Of a stretch of DNA of 64,000 bases, positions 24,991 to 38,691 are shown one piece after another. The notes below the pieces were generated by a model. That model was not told the DNA's origin. It did no database searches and saw only the letters and a program-made list of their open reading frames with translations. How positions within the stretch are numbered: the stretch's first letter is position 1; the number at the start of each line of letters is the position of its first letter. This stretch comes from Physcia stellaris (lineage: Eukaryota > Ascomycota > Lecanoromycetes > Caliciales > Physciaceae), in assembly GCA_018902385.1 (NCBI GenBank), contig JABSSW010000055.1, positions 1-64,000 of the forward strand, read 5' to 3'. The position numbers and the translations under genes were made by a program.

Positions 24991-25219
24991 TGTAACGAAT
25001 TATTGAAATAATAAAAAAATGTCATTGATTTTGTGCAAAAAATACAATATATAAAAAATCACGTTAATTAAATACAGAAAAAATTAATCGATCAACAAAC
25101 AAACAAATTCGTCAACAACAAACAAACAAAAATGCCAACAACAAACAAAGAAATCATTCAACAACAAACAAACAAATAACAAAAATTTTCAAACATCAAT
25201 CAAATCACATATCGTGACA
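24991..25219 (-). repeat. 3' LTR of element D
   Basis: Starts TGTAACGAATTATTG and ends ATATCGTGACA on the plus strand. 229 bp, against 184 bp for the other LTR. The extra length is an expansion of CAACAAACAAACAAA-type repeats at about 25095-25180. Confidence 0.85.
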
Positions 25220-26110
25220 ATTTTTTCGAACAAACAAATTTTGTAAAAAACATTGCATCAAAAATGTATAACAAAAACAATAATATGATTAAATTAATAA
25301 TTGCAAAATTAATTGTTTTGCAAATTTCGCAATATATATTCGTTCGATTTGTTCAATGATACGAATTTTTGAATTTTGCGCATGAATATTTAGTCGATAT
25401 GCGATATGAATGTCGAATAATTAATATAATGAAATTGATCGTTTCGTGAATTGATGTTTCGAATTTTGATTTGAATTTTTGACAATCGAAATTCGATTCG
25501 CACTTTTTGCAAATTTTGAATTTTGAATTTTTTACAAATTTAATAACGTTTTCGTTGTTTTATTTTTCATATTATTGTTGTATTTTGCGAAATTTGTCAA
25601 AACGACGTTTGTCAAATAAATTCGAAATCGATATCGATGTTGATTGAATTGTAATCGAATTATTTCGTCGTTGTTTTTTGTTTGATATCGTAATTTCGAT
25701 TGTAATTTCATATTGATCGATCAAATTTTTGACATTATTCAGATTTTTGATATTAATTCATTTGTCGAATTGAAAATTATAATTTTTTCAACGTGTTAAA
25801 TATTGCGTCGTTACGTTTTTTTTTTTTTTTTTTTGATGACACGTTTGTTGAATAATTTGTTAAATTCGAAAAATTTGTATGTTGCGATGTCATTTTTCAC
25901 AAAAACAAAATCGAATTGATTCAATTTGAAACGACGATAAAAATCGTTGTCAGAAATCGAACAAAATTTCAATTGAATTATAATGAAAATCGAATGTAAA
26001 CGTCAATGATTAAATATTTCAAATTTATAAACGAATCGATCAATACGTTTTAACATTTTAAAAAAATCGACATATTGTAAATTATATTTCTTGATAATGT
26101 CAACGATAAT
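25220..26110 (-). other. Element D 3' untranslated region
   Basis: AT-rich stretch between the integrase end and the 3' LTR, with a T18-like run near 25820. No gene recognised. Confidence 0.4.
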
Positions 26111-26117
26111 TGAAATG

Positions 26118-27700
26118 TTATATTTTTTGTTTAATTGAAATAATGTTCATTCGTCGATAACAAGAAATGTCGATTGATGTCGACGATCGTAATGTCGTTT
26201 TTGAAACATTATGACGAAAAAAATGACGTCGATTGTTTTTGTTTTGACGATATGTTGATCGATAATTGACGCGTTTAAATTGATAAAATTCAATGATAAA
26301 ACACAATCTATAAAAAAATGTCTTTGATTACTCTTATTTGACTTTTTTGTCGAATCAGAAAGTCAATCTTTTCGAATCAGAAACATCAATTTTCATTGCA
26401 TTTTCATTCGCATTCATTCAATAAACACACAAACTCATGAAACAATCAAATTGTAACGTTATTCAAGCGCATTTCAACGAATCAACAATCGCATCAATTC
26501 GAACAATATTGAATTTGTTATGAGATTTGAAAATATCGACGTTTTGAAATTTGTCAAATTTGTTTCGCAAATCAGAATTTTTTTCGTTAAATTCGATGTT
26601 TTCATCAATTGAAAATTCAAATTCTCAATCGAAACATATGTCAAAATCATTTTGAAAAGAATTTTTTTTAAAAAAATTTCGAACAAACTTGTTAATCAAA
26701 TGTAAAATCGTAAATAATGTTGTTAATCGATTTATCGATTATAATTGACAAAACGTTGTTTAATTCGATTTGTAAACGTGATAATATGAACAATCATTTG
26801 TTAAAATTATCGAATGTGACAATAAAATAACGTAAAATTATTTCGATAATCTGATTGATAATTTCATTTTGATCGTCAATTTTGCGTGATAAACGATAAA
26901 ATACAATAATTTGACGTCAAAATTTTTGAAAATTGTAATTCACAATTTAGACAAAAATTTGCGATTTTTATCGAACAAAATGACGTTAAACGTATTTCAA
27001 TTTGTTATGTTCAATCGATCAATGAAAATTATTTTTCATTGAAACGTTAATTAAATGATTTTTTCGATTACGAAAATGACGCGTTTGTTAAATTTACAGA
27101 TTATCGACATTGCGAAATTATATTCGATTTCAATCGTTATAAACGATGTCAAAATAAAATCAATGATAATGATATAAAAAACATTGATGATTTTTCGATA
27201 AATTGTAATGAATGATAAAATTGATGACAACGTGTTTGATAAACGAAACATTTCGAACAATGATGTAAATAAATTCGTAAATATTTGTTCAAATCACGTA
27301 TATATTAATTGATTGACATTTTTTCGAAACATTTGACAAATTTCAAATGATTATTATTGATATGATTAACGTCAAAATTGTTTTTGATGCAATTTTTCGA
27401 TATGCACAAACGATAATGTTTTGTAAATTTGTCGACATAATAAATTAAAAATTAAAAATCAAAATTGTTAATGTCGATTTTGAACGTGATTGAAAAAAAG
27501 TTCGCAAATTCGTCAAATGACGAAAAAAACGACGACATTGTTTATGACGAATTGATTTTGATCAACGCAATAGATTAATTTATTGATAATGATTTTGTTT
27601 GATTAAAATTATTTTTAACGAATTTCATAAATGTTATCGATGTAATTTCACGTTGAAAAAAAAAAAAAATTGAAACGACATTTTCGTCAAGTTTTTCGTT
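26118..27700 (-). pseudogene. Element D integrase
   Basis: A minus-strand frame at 27051-27260 contains an IDFIL..FITIE.EYNFAMSI.CKFNKRV.FVIEKI block, typical of the integrase core in a widespread fungal Gypsy family. The 26118-26306 frame (FYQFKRVNYRSTYRQ, then FFRHNVSKTTLRSSTSI) fits its C-terminal end. Between them, about 26300-26480, is a patch richer in CT/AG that I could not assign. Fossil. Confidence 0.65.
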
Positions 27701-27752
27701 GATTAAAATTTGATTTTTAATTCGTTTTCAAGTTGAATCATTATCGTAATTA

Positions 27753-28091
27753 TTAAGAAATTTGTTGCAAAATTAAATCGTTGAAATGAATCAACGAAAT
27801 TGTTGTTTGATAAATATGTAACACATTAAATTCATTTTTTGATTTGAAATGCGTTTCGAAATTGATATTTAACAAACGTGACAACGCGTTAAACACGACG
27901 TGTTTTTTGTTAAATTTGTGACGAATGTCAAAATCAAATCGATTGAAAAATTTTGATGCACGAACAAGTCGTAAATTTAATTTGTCAATGAATGACGTTG
28001 TCAATGTCGATTGTTTAACAATATTCAATATAATCGCGTGATTTGTATAAATGATTATTTTCATTAAAACGACGTCGTAATTGATGTACAA
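27753..28091 (-). pseudogene. Element D RNase H
   Basis: Clear Gypsy RNase H end: a IIYTNHAIILNIVKQ block, then LNLRLVRASKF, then FDFDIRHKFNKKHVVFNALSRL (the D-x-RHKPGK...DALSR block). Fossil. Confidence 0.8.
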
Positions 28092-28281
28092 AACAATTTT
28101 AATTGACGATTCAATTATGTGTCGATTTTTTAATATTTATACGAATTCGACAATTTTTAATTTCGTAAATCAATATTTGATTTCGACGATTGTTAACAAA
28201 CGATTAAAAAATAAAATAAATTGAATCGACGATCGATTAAAATAATCATCAATTGATACAATGTCGTTTTGAAATAAAATA

Positions 28282-29300
28282 TCATGACGTCAATATCGCG
28301 TTTTTTGATTCGTCAAAATTCACGAAAATAAATCGATTAAAATCGTGATGTACGAAATAATTAAAACGATTCAATAATTTTTGAAAAATATTAAAAACGA
28401 TCAATTTTATCGAAAACGACGTTTTTACAACAATTCGTGTCGAATAAACACGACGTGAATTGTCAAATTTAAACGTCAATTTTAAAAAATTGATTTTTCG
28501 ATTTTGAACGATTTTTTTATTTGAACGTAATACGATACATATTGACGTAATCAATTCGTCATGTCAAAATAAATTTCGAATTCGCGTAACGTACGTGAAA
28601 ATTGTAACATGTTGATGATTTTGAATTTGTTTTCGACAATTAACAAATCGAAAAAATCAACGTGTTGATCAAATAATTCAACATTCGAATAATCAAAAAA
28701 CGTTCTATTTGATTTGATGAATATATTTAATTTGACGAATAAATCGAAAATTGCACGTAAATGTGAAACGTGTTTTTCGAATGTTTTATAAAAAATTACA
28801 ACGTCGTCAACGTAAACGCGAACACAATGACACAATAAACGAAATATTCGATCGATTTGACGTTGTACATAAATCGAATTATTTTTGCAATTTATAACAA
28901 ATACGCAAAACGTTTTTGTTTACGATGAATAACAACGATGAATTTATGTTTGTTATTTGAATGCATTTTTTATTGATTGAAAAAAAACGTTGCGTCAACG
29001 ACGATGATGTATACACATTCACGAATTAAAATTATAATGTCGTTTTGTAATGATATGAAATAAACGTCGAATTTTAATAATCGATTGAACTCACGTATAT
29101 CAACAATTGTTCGATTTTTTTCTCGTCAATAAAAAACGTTTTTCAAATAACAAACATCGAATAATTAAACGACGTTTGTTTGTTTGTTAAACATAAATTT
29201 GTTTTGTTTATGTAATTCGTTAAAAATTTTATCAACGATTTTTTTGTTTTTTTTTTCAATGAATACATTTTAGTTTTGTCGAAAATAATTCATTTTTTTT
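28282..29300 (-). pseudogene. Element D reverse transcriptase
   Basis: The frame 28551-28835 carries the active-site neighbourhood CVRVYVDDVVIFYKTFEKH and a following HVSHLRAIFDLF block. The frame 28282-28554 continues through the connection segment. Upstream RT fingers lie at about 28.84-29.3 kb. Fossil. Confidence 0.82.
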
Positions 29301-29399
29301 TCAACGATATTTTCATTCATTTCTTTCGTGACAAATCGACGAAATCACGATTTCGTCAAAAATTCGAATAATCATCGACAATTCGAATAAGAATTTCGA

Positions 29400-30240
29400 T
29401 TGTTACATTATTTTCAAAAACATTAACGTCGTTAAACAATGTGATTTTAATTTGAACGTTATTTTTACAACAAATATGATTGTTAAAACGATGACAATAT
29501 TGACATTGAATGACGTAATAATCAATATTACGATCGACATAATGACATCGATAATTGTCAATGCAATAACACAGAATTTTTTCATTTAATTTGTTTGATG
29601 TATTGTTTTTGATGATTTAACGATTAAATCGTTATTTTCAATTGTTAAATTGCAACAATTGTCGTAATTTAATTCATTGATAATGTCGAATTTGAATTTT
29701 TTGATAAAAAATCGATTTATCGATTTCGTTACGTGTCAAAATGACGTTTATGATGATATTCACGACGTGAACGTAAAATGACAAATTACATTCGACAAAT
29801 TCAAATAGAAAATCACGATTCGATAAAAAATTTTTATTGAAACGTCGAAAAATATAACAAATTGTGAATGAAATGATATTACGATAATTTTGTTTGTTTG
29901 TATTATTTGTTTGACACGACAATTCGATAATGTTTGTAATTTGATCGAAATTGTGACGTCGTAATTGTCAATGTTAATTTGATTAAACGAAATCATAATG
30001 TTTATTTGTTTCGATTCAATGACGTCGATGTCAATAAACATTTTGATTTTCAATTCGTTAATTACATGAATTTCACGAATGATTTTAATTATTACAAATT
30101 TGTTTTGTTTGTTAAAATCAAACACATGAATTGTAACGACGATATATTCGTTGATTTCGTGTTTGTTGTCGTCGATTTCGATGACGAATATTGACGTTAA
30201 TTTTGTTTTGACGATTGTAATCGATGATTGTTTTGACAAA
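29400..30240 (-). pseudogene. Element D protease and linker region
   Basis: Minus-strand frames at 29403-29585 and 29760-30239. The latter has a long Ile/Val-rich body with IMISFNQINIDNYDVTI-type strands, common between retropepsin and RT in fungal Gypsy elements. No catalytic D-S/T-G could be identified with certainty. Fossil. Confidence 0.45.
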
Positions 30241-32599
30241 AATTAACGATTAACAAAAATAATGTCACAATCGATATTTAAACAAATTGATTCGACAAAA
30301 ACGTTCAAATCGAACATAATTTTGATAATGATGTAATGTCATTGTTTAAAATCATATTTTTGTTTCACGTTGTTTTTAATAAAAATTGATAATCGAAAAT
30401 TTAACGATAATAATAAAATCAAAATCGTTAATATCGATTGATTCGTCATGATACGATGTCGAAATCGAAATGTCAATGAATTTGAACGATTGACATTCAA
30501 TTCGAATGTGTTTTTATAATTGATTATTTAATAAAAAAATCGATTTGCAACGTCGATAAAGATATTTCAATTGCGATGACGTAAAATATTCGTAATTGTC
30601 AATTTTATTGTTCGATTGATTTTGACGATTCGAATTGTAATAATTCAAATCGTCAACGAAATAATTGTTAAATTGTTCGAATTCGTTTTTTATCGACGAC
30701 GAATTGTAATCAATTCGTTTTTTTGTTCGTCATGTTATTTTTCAATTTGATATGCAAATAATCGATTGCGTCAATTGTTGATATTGTAATCGTCACGATT
30801 GTTTGAATCGTTTTTTGATTTGTCGTTTCGTTTGACGTTGTAATTGTCAATTTGTTGACAAACATCGTTTTGTCGTTGATTGTTTTAATTTTGCAAATTT
30901 GACGCGTTTTCGTTTGTGATTTGTAACGATTGACAAACGAAAAATAAAATTGACGTTGATATTGATTTTGATTGATAAACATTAACAAATCGATTTGAAA
31001 AATATTGTTAATATTGATTTCGATTTAATTAATAATTTTAATATAATTGTTTGTCAAATTGATTTCTAAAATATTTGAAAATAAAATTTTGTTGACGATC
31101 AAAAATGTATTGATCGATTGTTTTGTTGAATCGATTGAAATTATCAAAACGTTAATTACGTGTCAATTCAAATCAAATGTTGATTTTATTGTTCAATTGA
31201 TTCAAAAAGTTGAATAATGAAATAATGATTGTAAATTCAAATATGTCACGTCGAAATTTTACATTAATGTTGTTTTCAAACGATTGTCAATTAATTGTAC
31301 ATTGACGTCATTTTAGCGATTTTGACGTAACGTAACATTTTTTGAGCAAAAATACGAAAAAATTTGTCAATTTTGACATTTGCAAAAATGTAACGTTTTT
31401 GTTAAATATATTGAACAACAATGACTGTACGTTTTTTGAAACGTTTAATAAATATTGCATATCATTGTTCACAAATGACAATTCGAAAAAAAATTCGTTT
31501 CATGTCGATAGATTCATTGCAATGTCAAATGAAAATTGTGTTTTTAAACAAACAATGATAATTTTTGCATTTTGTTATTGTCGCGTCGTGCAATCAATTT
31601 TTTGAATTTATCAACAAAAATATAAATATCGATGTAAAAAACGTGACGTTCAACGTTAATTACAAAAACATTCGATTCATTAATTTCGTAATTCGAATCG
31701 AAATAATCAACGTTTTCGATTTTCAAATTATCGTTGTCAATGTTGATGTTGTTATCGTTATTAAAAAAATCATTGATATCGTTGTCGTCGTCATCGTGTA
31801 ATCGATTCATAAATGTTTGTAAAAAATTTTATTGTTGACGAATGAATTCGAATTTTTGATAATTGTTGTTATTGAAATTGACATCGACATTGTCAACATT
31901 GTCAACGTTATTTGACATGTTGTTTCGTTTTATTTTTTTCGTCATTGACGTGTTTTTAATTTGTTGCAAATTGTCGATAAAAAAATTATCGAAAAAAATG
32001 ACATCGATGAATAATAAATCGTCAAAAATATTATTTGATTCAAATATCGTAATCGACGTAAAAATGTTTATTGAAAAAAAAAATTGAATAAAATGTTTGA
32101 ATTGATGTTTCGAATCGCTTGACGATTTTTTGAAAATTGATTTGTCAAAAATTCAATCGTTAAATCAAATACGTGATTTTTTTTTTGTGTGTCAACTGAA
32201 TCGATTCGAAAACGTTCAAATGATTGAATCGATGAAAATCGAAAATGTTGACGACAAATTTCGTACAAAACTTTTTTGATAATAATGAATACGAATGTTT
32301 GATATTTGTAATCGATAACAACGAAATTTTGTAATTAATGAATTAAAATAACAATGTTACGAATAATGTTAATTATTAAAATCAATTCAACAATGTTGTG
32401 ATTAAAATTGACGTGAATCGTGAATGAAATTGCTAAATGAATAATCGAAACATTCTTGACAAAAAAATTACAACATCGAAACAAAAAATCGTTTGTCGAT
32501 TATACAAAACAACATTAATTGATGATTCGAAAAATGAATTTAATACGTTTTTCGACAATTAATGATGTTGTATTGACGTTGATAAATGATGTTATCATT
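30241..32599 (-). pseudogene. Element D gag region
   Basis: Leader and Gag-side coding. An Asp/Asn-rich N-terminal frame at 31544-31810 and a Gln/Thr-rich stretch at 30710-30988 fit the N-terminal and nucleocapsid-side parts. No zinc knuckle was recognised. Fossil. Confidence 0.4.
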
Positions 32600-32783
32600 T
32601 GTAACGAATTATTGCAATGATAAAAAATGATCAATTGATTTTGTGCAAAAAAACACGATATATAAAAAAATCACGTTAATTAAATACAGAAAAAGTTAAT
32701 CGATCAACAAACAAACAAATATCAACAACAAACAAATATATAACAGAAATTTTCAAACATCAATCAAATCAAATATCGTGACA
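32600..32783 (-). repeat. 5' LTR of element D
   Basis: 184 bp. On the plus strand it starts TGTAACGAATTATTG and ends ATATCGTGACA; direct copy of 24991-25219. Confidence 0.85.
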
Positions 32784-32947
32784 ATTAACGTTTATATATC
32801 GTAACGATTAATTTTGAAATTTGTTGATAATCATGCGAAAATCGATTGAATAAAATATTGACGTTTAATAAATTGACAAAACATATTCGTTCGACGATTT
32901 TTATTGTTTTCGTCATTTTTGAATTGCAACGATATGCGAAATATAAT
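32784..32947 (-). pseudogene. Helitron helicase, segment stranded between D and F
   Basis: This 164-bp island between two LTR elements reads on the minus strand as RRTNMFCQFIKRQYFIQSIFA followed by a LSTNFKINRYDI-like stretch. That is the spacing of the Pif1/Helitron block R-R-x-Q-F-P-x-R-x-A-F-A-M-T-I-N-K-S-Q-G-Q. It joins logically to 51009 on one side and 24990 on the other. Small as it is, it fixes the order of insertions. Confidence 0.6.
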
Positions 32948-33087
32948 TGTCAAAAATAAAAAATAAAACGCATTGTATTGTTAAAAATGTTGAAAATTTG
33001 AATTCGTTATATACATATTAAAACGTCAAAATCGTTTAAATCACGTGACAAAAATATAAAATTAATTTCGAAATTTGAATTTTGACA
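32948..33087 (-). repeat. 3' LTR of Copia element F
   Basis: Plus strand TGTCAAAAATAAA to ATTTTGACA; 140 bp, with 8-bp inverted ends (TGTCAAAA/TTTTGACA). Copy at 50870-51008. Confidence 0.87.
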
Positions 33088-34240
33088 TTTTCATTTAAAT
33101 TTATTTTTTCAACATTTTGTATTTTTTAATTTGTTTTCACAATTTTCACAATTTTCACATTTTTTTTGAAATGTGAATGTTAATAAAAAATTGTTTTTTT
33201 TTTTTTTTTTTTTTTGTTATGTTCGAGAAAAAAAAATTTTATGCGACGACGATAAAATCAATATAAAATTCGAAATTAAATTTTTATCAATGATGAAACG
33301 TTTTGTTGAATGCGCAAAAATAAAAATAAAATGTATTTTTTTAACAAAAACGCGATTTTTGAAAATTGTTTTTAAAATTCATTGTATGTTTATTGTTTTG
33401 AATCAAAAATGAATTCAAAAAAATATATGAAAAATATAAATGATTTTATGTAATTTCGTTGTTGAATGAAATTGACGTATAAAAAATGCAAATGATAAAT
33501 TTTCGAAAATACGAAAATAATAAATGTAAATAATAAAAAATATTGAATAATGTTTTCACATGATTCGAAAAAACGAATAAATAATTTTCATATAATTTAA
33601 ACGTTAACAATAAACAATGTGTAATTTTCACAAATGATTGAAATGCGAAAATAAATAATTTTTGTTCGAAATAATGTACGTATTTGATATATAATTCAAA
33701 AATTAAACATTTGAATAATTTGTTCGAATGTCGTTGTTTGATAAATTAAACGTGAAATTATAAAATTTTTTTTTTTTTTTTTTGCTTTAATGTATTTTCG
33801 ATGAATTGTATGAATTTCGTTTTTCGAAAAAATTGATAACGATTTTTTGAATTTAAACATTTGATTCGTAATGCGAATTTTTGATATTTGAATTAAAATT
33901 TGATATTCGTGTTCGTTTTAAATCGATTTGATTTGAATGTTGAAATTTTGAATAAATTTTTATTTTTGATGAAATTATTTGAATGTTGAAATTTTTGATG
34001 AAATTTTGATAAACGTTTAATGTAACAAAAAATTTTTGATACGTTTTTGAATTCGATTTGAACGTTGAAATTTTTGATTTATAAACAAATTCGATTTTGA
34101 AAAATTCATGAAAATCATTGAATGAAAATGATTGTGTTTTAATTAAAATGTGTTAATCATTCAAAAAATAATTTCGATTGAACGAATTTTTATTTAAAAA
34201 AAATTTTTATTTAAATTCGTTAAATAACAACATTTTTCGA
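33088..34240 (-). other. Element F 3' region, no gene recognised
   Basis: About 1.15 kb of AT-rich DNA between the RNase H end and the 3' LTR, longer than usual for Copia. It contains a T-run at 33193-33215 and short frames (33173-33412, 33446-33631) that look fortuitous. Confidence 0.4.
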
Positions 34241-36445
34241 TTACATCAAATCAATGTCGCGACGAAATTTCAAAAACTTGTTTTTGAATCGAAATTTGAT
34301 TAAATCGTCAACAATTTGTTGATCATTAAAAACATGTTGCAAATTCAAAATATCATTTTGCATTTTGTTTTTGACGAAATGTTATTGAATATCGATATGT
34401 TTGTTTCGAACGTGTTGATTGAAATTACGAATTAACGTTTATGTTTTTTGATTGTCGTAATAAATAATGATAACAACAAAACAATAAACAAAAATTTCAT
34501 AAACAATTAAATTGTTTTTGATCGCATTGAAAAATTGCAATTCGTTCAACAAATTCGATAATCAAATAATTTTTTGACAATTTGAATTTGATTCATATAT
34601 TCGATTTCACAAATAAAAAAAAATTACAATGATTTATCGTTTGAATAATCAATTGATAATTTCGTTATCGAAATTGAAAATGTAATCGAAAATTGAACGA
34701 CGAATTTTTTTGTCGTCAATTTAATCGACATCGATATAACTTGTCAAAAAACGAAAAAATTCAAAAAAAAAATAAAAAACAAATCGAAAAATGTCGAAAA
34801 TATTTGAAAATTTTGATAATAATTTTTCAGTAAATTTTCGTGAAATTAAATGCATATCGATTTATTATTGATATTGCATATGCAATATCGAAACGAATTT
34901 CAAACATCGCGTACATAAAAAAATTAACGACGAATTGATAACGAAATTTGTCGAAAACGAAACAAATATAATCAAAATCAATAAATTCAAATTTGATGTT
35001 GACGTTCATAAATATAATTTTATAATTAACATTTCACATTTCATGATTTTTGAAAAAAAAATTCAAATAAATTTTTTGATTGAAACAAAAAATTCGTTGT
35101 TGTTTATTTTTTGTTACGTTCATGTTTAAATAATAAACAAATAATTTTATGTTCGTCATTTGAAAACGTTTATTGAAAATTTTTTTAATTTGTCGAATAA
35201 ATTTTTTGTTGAATTTAATAATAAAAAAATCGTTCACGTAAATAACGATAATAATTTTGTCGTTAAAAAAAACATTTTGATTCGCATTCAAAAAAAAATT
35301 TATATTTTTTAAAAAAATTAATCAAAATATTGAATTAAATTCAAAACGATTGTTTGAATTCATAAAAAATTTTGCGTAAACGACAATACATTTTTCGTTT
35401 AAAATCAATATATTTATAAAAAATTTTCACATAAATTTTTTCATCGATATTTTCATACAAAAAAACGATTTTGATATTTATTTGTTTTATTTTTCAATCA
35501 TTCGCAACAACGATGACGAAAATAATTTTGTAATTCATAAATTTAATTACAATTGAAAACGTTTCGTAATAATCAAAAAAAAATTTGTTCGAAATTTCGA
35601 ACATATTAACGTGTTTTATATTTGATTATTTCATTATTGATTTTTTTTTTGTTTTATAAATTATTTATCAAAAATAATTTTACGATTTTGAAACACGAAA
35701 AACACGAATTTTCAAATATTATTGTTTTTATGAAATTGCATTTTATCGTTTATATTTAATTGTCAATTTATTTTGTGTTGAACGTTCGTCATTGTTTTAT
35801 TGTAAATTTTGAATTCGTGAAAATTTGAAAAAACATATTAAATCAACAAAATCAAAAAATTCATTGAAAAATCACGACGAAAACGCAAATAAAAATATTG
35901 TTTTAACGTTTTTTCGAATTAATTGACAATATTGACGATTTCGAATTGAACGAAATCGAAAATGTTGATAATCAATTCGTCGACATTATTATCAAATAAC
36001 GTAAAAAATAATCGAATTGAATTTTTCAAAATGAAAAACGAAAAAACAAATTGACGTTGTTTTTGTAATTTTTCGAAATCGTTTTTGAAATCGAACGTGT
36101 CAAAAATCGAAAACGTATTGTTTTGAAAAAATTTTGCGATTAAATTTGTGTAAAACGAAAAATGACATCGATGTAATAATTATTATTTTTGAATTTTATA
36201 TTCAAATTGTTTAAAAAATATCGATTTGATTTTTAAATGTTTGCGTAAATGATTTTGTCGTTGAATGAAATCGTTTGTTGTTTAATTATTCGACGTTGAA
36301 AAAACGATAAATATTGTTCGAAATGATGATCATTCGATAAATGATTTTTTTTTATCGTATTTTATCAAAATTTCATGTTAACGATAATTTTGAAATTGTT
36401 TTCAATTAATATTGAATTTGATTATCAAATATTTTTTTAATCGAT
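34241..36445 (-). pseudogene. Element F reverse transcriptase and RNase H
   Basis: The frame 35034-35291 has the Copia RT block IIIVIYVNDFFIIKFNKKFIR followed by KKIFNKRFQMTNIKLFVYYL (the YVDDLLI...F.M.D.G...YFLG block). The frame 34827-35009 has the Copia-specific YQF.V...MYAMF.IRFDIAYAISI block (Y..AVGSLMYAM..TRPDIA). RNase H follows to about 34250. Fossil. Confidence 0.85.
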
Positions 36446-36450
36446 GCGAT

Positions 36451-36840
36451 TGTAAGAACTTAAACGCTGACGTAAAGCAAATTTCTATAATGTATTAATT
36501 TTACGATAGCGCATCGAATTATTGAAAAACGTGAAATTTAATAAATTTCAATTATTAATTATCAGCATCGTATGAGTATTGTAAATGTAAAATTAATCGT
36601 TAAAACTCAACGAGAAAAAAAATGAACAATTTATTTATATTCGTATTTGACGTAATAATTATGACGCTTTGATTAACGTCATGATTATGACATCAATTCA
36701 TGACGTTTTTATTAGACGTGCGTTTATAATTAAATTACATTTGAATTACATTCATTATTAATGTCAAGCATTTGCGTTACGCAAACGCGTATTCAAAATT
36801 AACGCATGAATTAATTGTTCGATAACGCGAACGTATTACA
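36451..36840 (-). repeat. 3' LTR of Gypsy element E
   Basis: Plus strand TGTAAGAACTTAAACGC to GAACGTATTACA. It retains many CT/AG sites, which sets it apart from the element's interior. Confidence 0.93.
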
Positions 36841-37199
36841 ATTGTTTTTTTCTTAATGCGCTGATTTTCAATGCATAAAAACAATATCAATGCAATAAAT
36901 AAAAACAACATGTAAATGTTTTGACTGTAAAGTTTCAAAAAATTCATTGAAATCAATATCAAAAAACTTTCAAAATTTCGAAAACAAACGAAAAAAAAAA
37001 AATTTTCAAGAAATATCATGTGCGATATCACAATGCGTTCATGTATCGCTTGTTCAAAAATTCGTTAAAAATTTTTCAAATTTTTGTTTTGAAAAAAAAA
37101 AATTTTTCATATCATTGCGCAATCGTAAAGCATGTTTTCAATGCAAATTTGAAATCGCAATGATTCAATGTTGATAATCAAAATGTCAATATCAAAATT

Positions 37200-38330
37200 T
37201 GAATGACGAAATTCAAATTCAATTTCATCGAAACGTCGACGCGAATTTTTTTGTTGATAAACATGAAATTTCGTCGATTGCGAAAACAACGTGTCGATAA
37301 TTTCACGATGTTGTTTATCAACAATTTTTTTGTTCGCATTTTTTTTTTTTTTTTTTTCATATTTTTTTTATCACAATTTTTTTCGCGTAAAATATTTTTC
37401 AACGTTTGCGCAACGTTTGTTTATGTATATAATTATCAATACGACAATTTATTTATTTTCAAATCATGATCGATTTTCAAAAAAATCGACGTAAATATCA
37501 TGAAACGCGCGCGTCACGAACGCAAACAACAACAACAAATTAATTTGTCATAATTTGCGAAAATTTCGCATGTATAACGTGTTTTGATCGTCATGCGTGC
37601 GTTCGCGATGTTTTGAAAATTTGCGAAAAATGTCGTTTTCAACATCACGATTCAAATTTTTGTTATTCGATATGTATTTGATTGCGCACGCGATACGACA
37701 ACGTTAACAATTCACAATTTTCAAAACGATTTCGACGACGAATGAAAAAAATCGTGCGCGAATTCGCAAAAATTCAACGACGCGATCAATTCATTTTCGT
37801 TCGCATCGAAAAACGAAAAAAAAATACGATTGTTGATTTGAAACAATGACGTCGCAATCATGAATACATTTCGATTATCGCAAATCGCGCACAATCAACG
37901 ATCAATCGTGTCACGATTTTGACGAATCAATTTGACGAACGATTGACGAAAACGAAAAAACAAATTTTTGATTTGCAAAATGAAATTGAAAAAAAAAAAA
38001 CGAAAAAAATGATGTTGACGAAAAAAATGAAAAAATTGAAAAAAAAAAAAATTGATGAATTTTTTGATGAAAAAAAATGCGCAATTGACGATAAACAAAC
38101 GAAATATTTTTTATTTTCATTTTCGCATTAATTGAATACAAGAATTTCATTCAAAAAATGATGATTCAAAAATCAAAAATTTCGAAAAAATTTTTTTTTG
38201 CGATTTCGATCGACGAAATGAATTTCGATGAAACGAATTTTTCGAACATTTCGAATTTTTCGAATTCGTCGAATTTCGACTCGTTCATTTCGAACGAATT
38301 TGATTTCGATTCGAAATAAATATGCGATAA
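37200..38330 (+). pseudogene. Possible antisense frame of element E, coiled-coil protein
   Basis: On the plus strand, opposite to E's gag-pol, there is an MKFRRLRKQRVDNFT block at about 37262 (reminiscent of a C-x-x-C-x-K-x-x-x-C zinc-cluster start), then low-complexity stretches. A long Lys/Glu/Leu coiled-coil-like region follows at about 37919-38100, ending with a Ser/Asn/Phe-rich tail closing near 38320. Fungal Gypsy elements often carry such an extra frame beside pol, but I cannot name a family. It is decayed and could be a chance reading of poly-A/T tracts. Confidence 0.3.
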
Positions 38331-38691
38331 ATAAACGATTTTTTTTTGTTCATAAATTTTTTTTGTTTGACGTTTGACGTTTGTTTATTTTTTCTTGTTC
38401 GTGATCATATGTTGATATTAAGCGATTTCATCGTTTTTATCGTTTTAAACGATAAAACGAAAAAATCAAATCATTGTTGACATTGAAACAAAATAAATTA
38501 TTTTGAATTGATTAATGACGTCGTTTGCGTTTGCGCGACGCGCGTTCATTGTATTTTTTCATCAAATTTGAAACATTTTTGAATTCATTTTCATGTAATC
38601 ATTGATTATATTTCGAATTTCAATCAAATCATTTGATTTTGTATCAAATATTTTTTTTGTCATTCATTTTGTCAAGAATTTTTTCAATTTT

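Larger units (their letters stand above)
24991..32783 (-). mobile_element. Ty3/Gypsy element D, fossil
   Basis: LTRs at 24991-25219 and 32600-32783. Flanks ATTGA (24986-24990) and ATTAA (32784-32788) are a target duplication with one difference. Minus-strand order from right to left: Gag (about 32.3-30.7 kb), protease and linker (30.24-29.4 kb), RT (about 29.3-28.3 kb), RNase H (27.75-28.09 kb), integrase core (about 27.05-27.7 kb), integrase C-terminal region (26.1-26.7 kb). It landed in the Helitron helicase gene. About 7.8 kb, structurally complete, coding broken at dozens of places. Confidence 0.82.
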
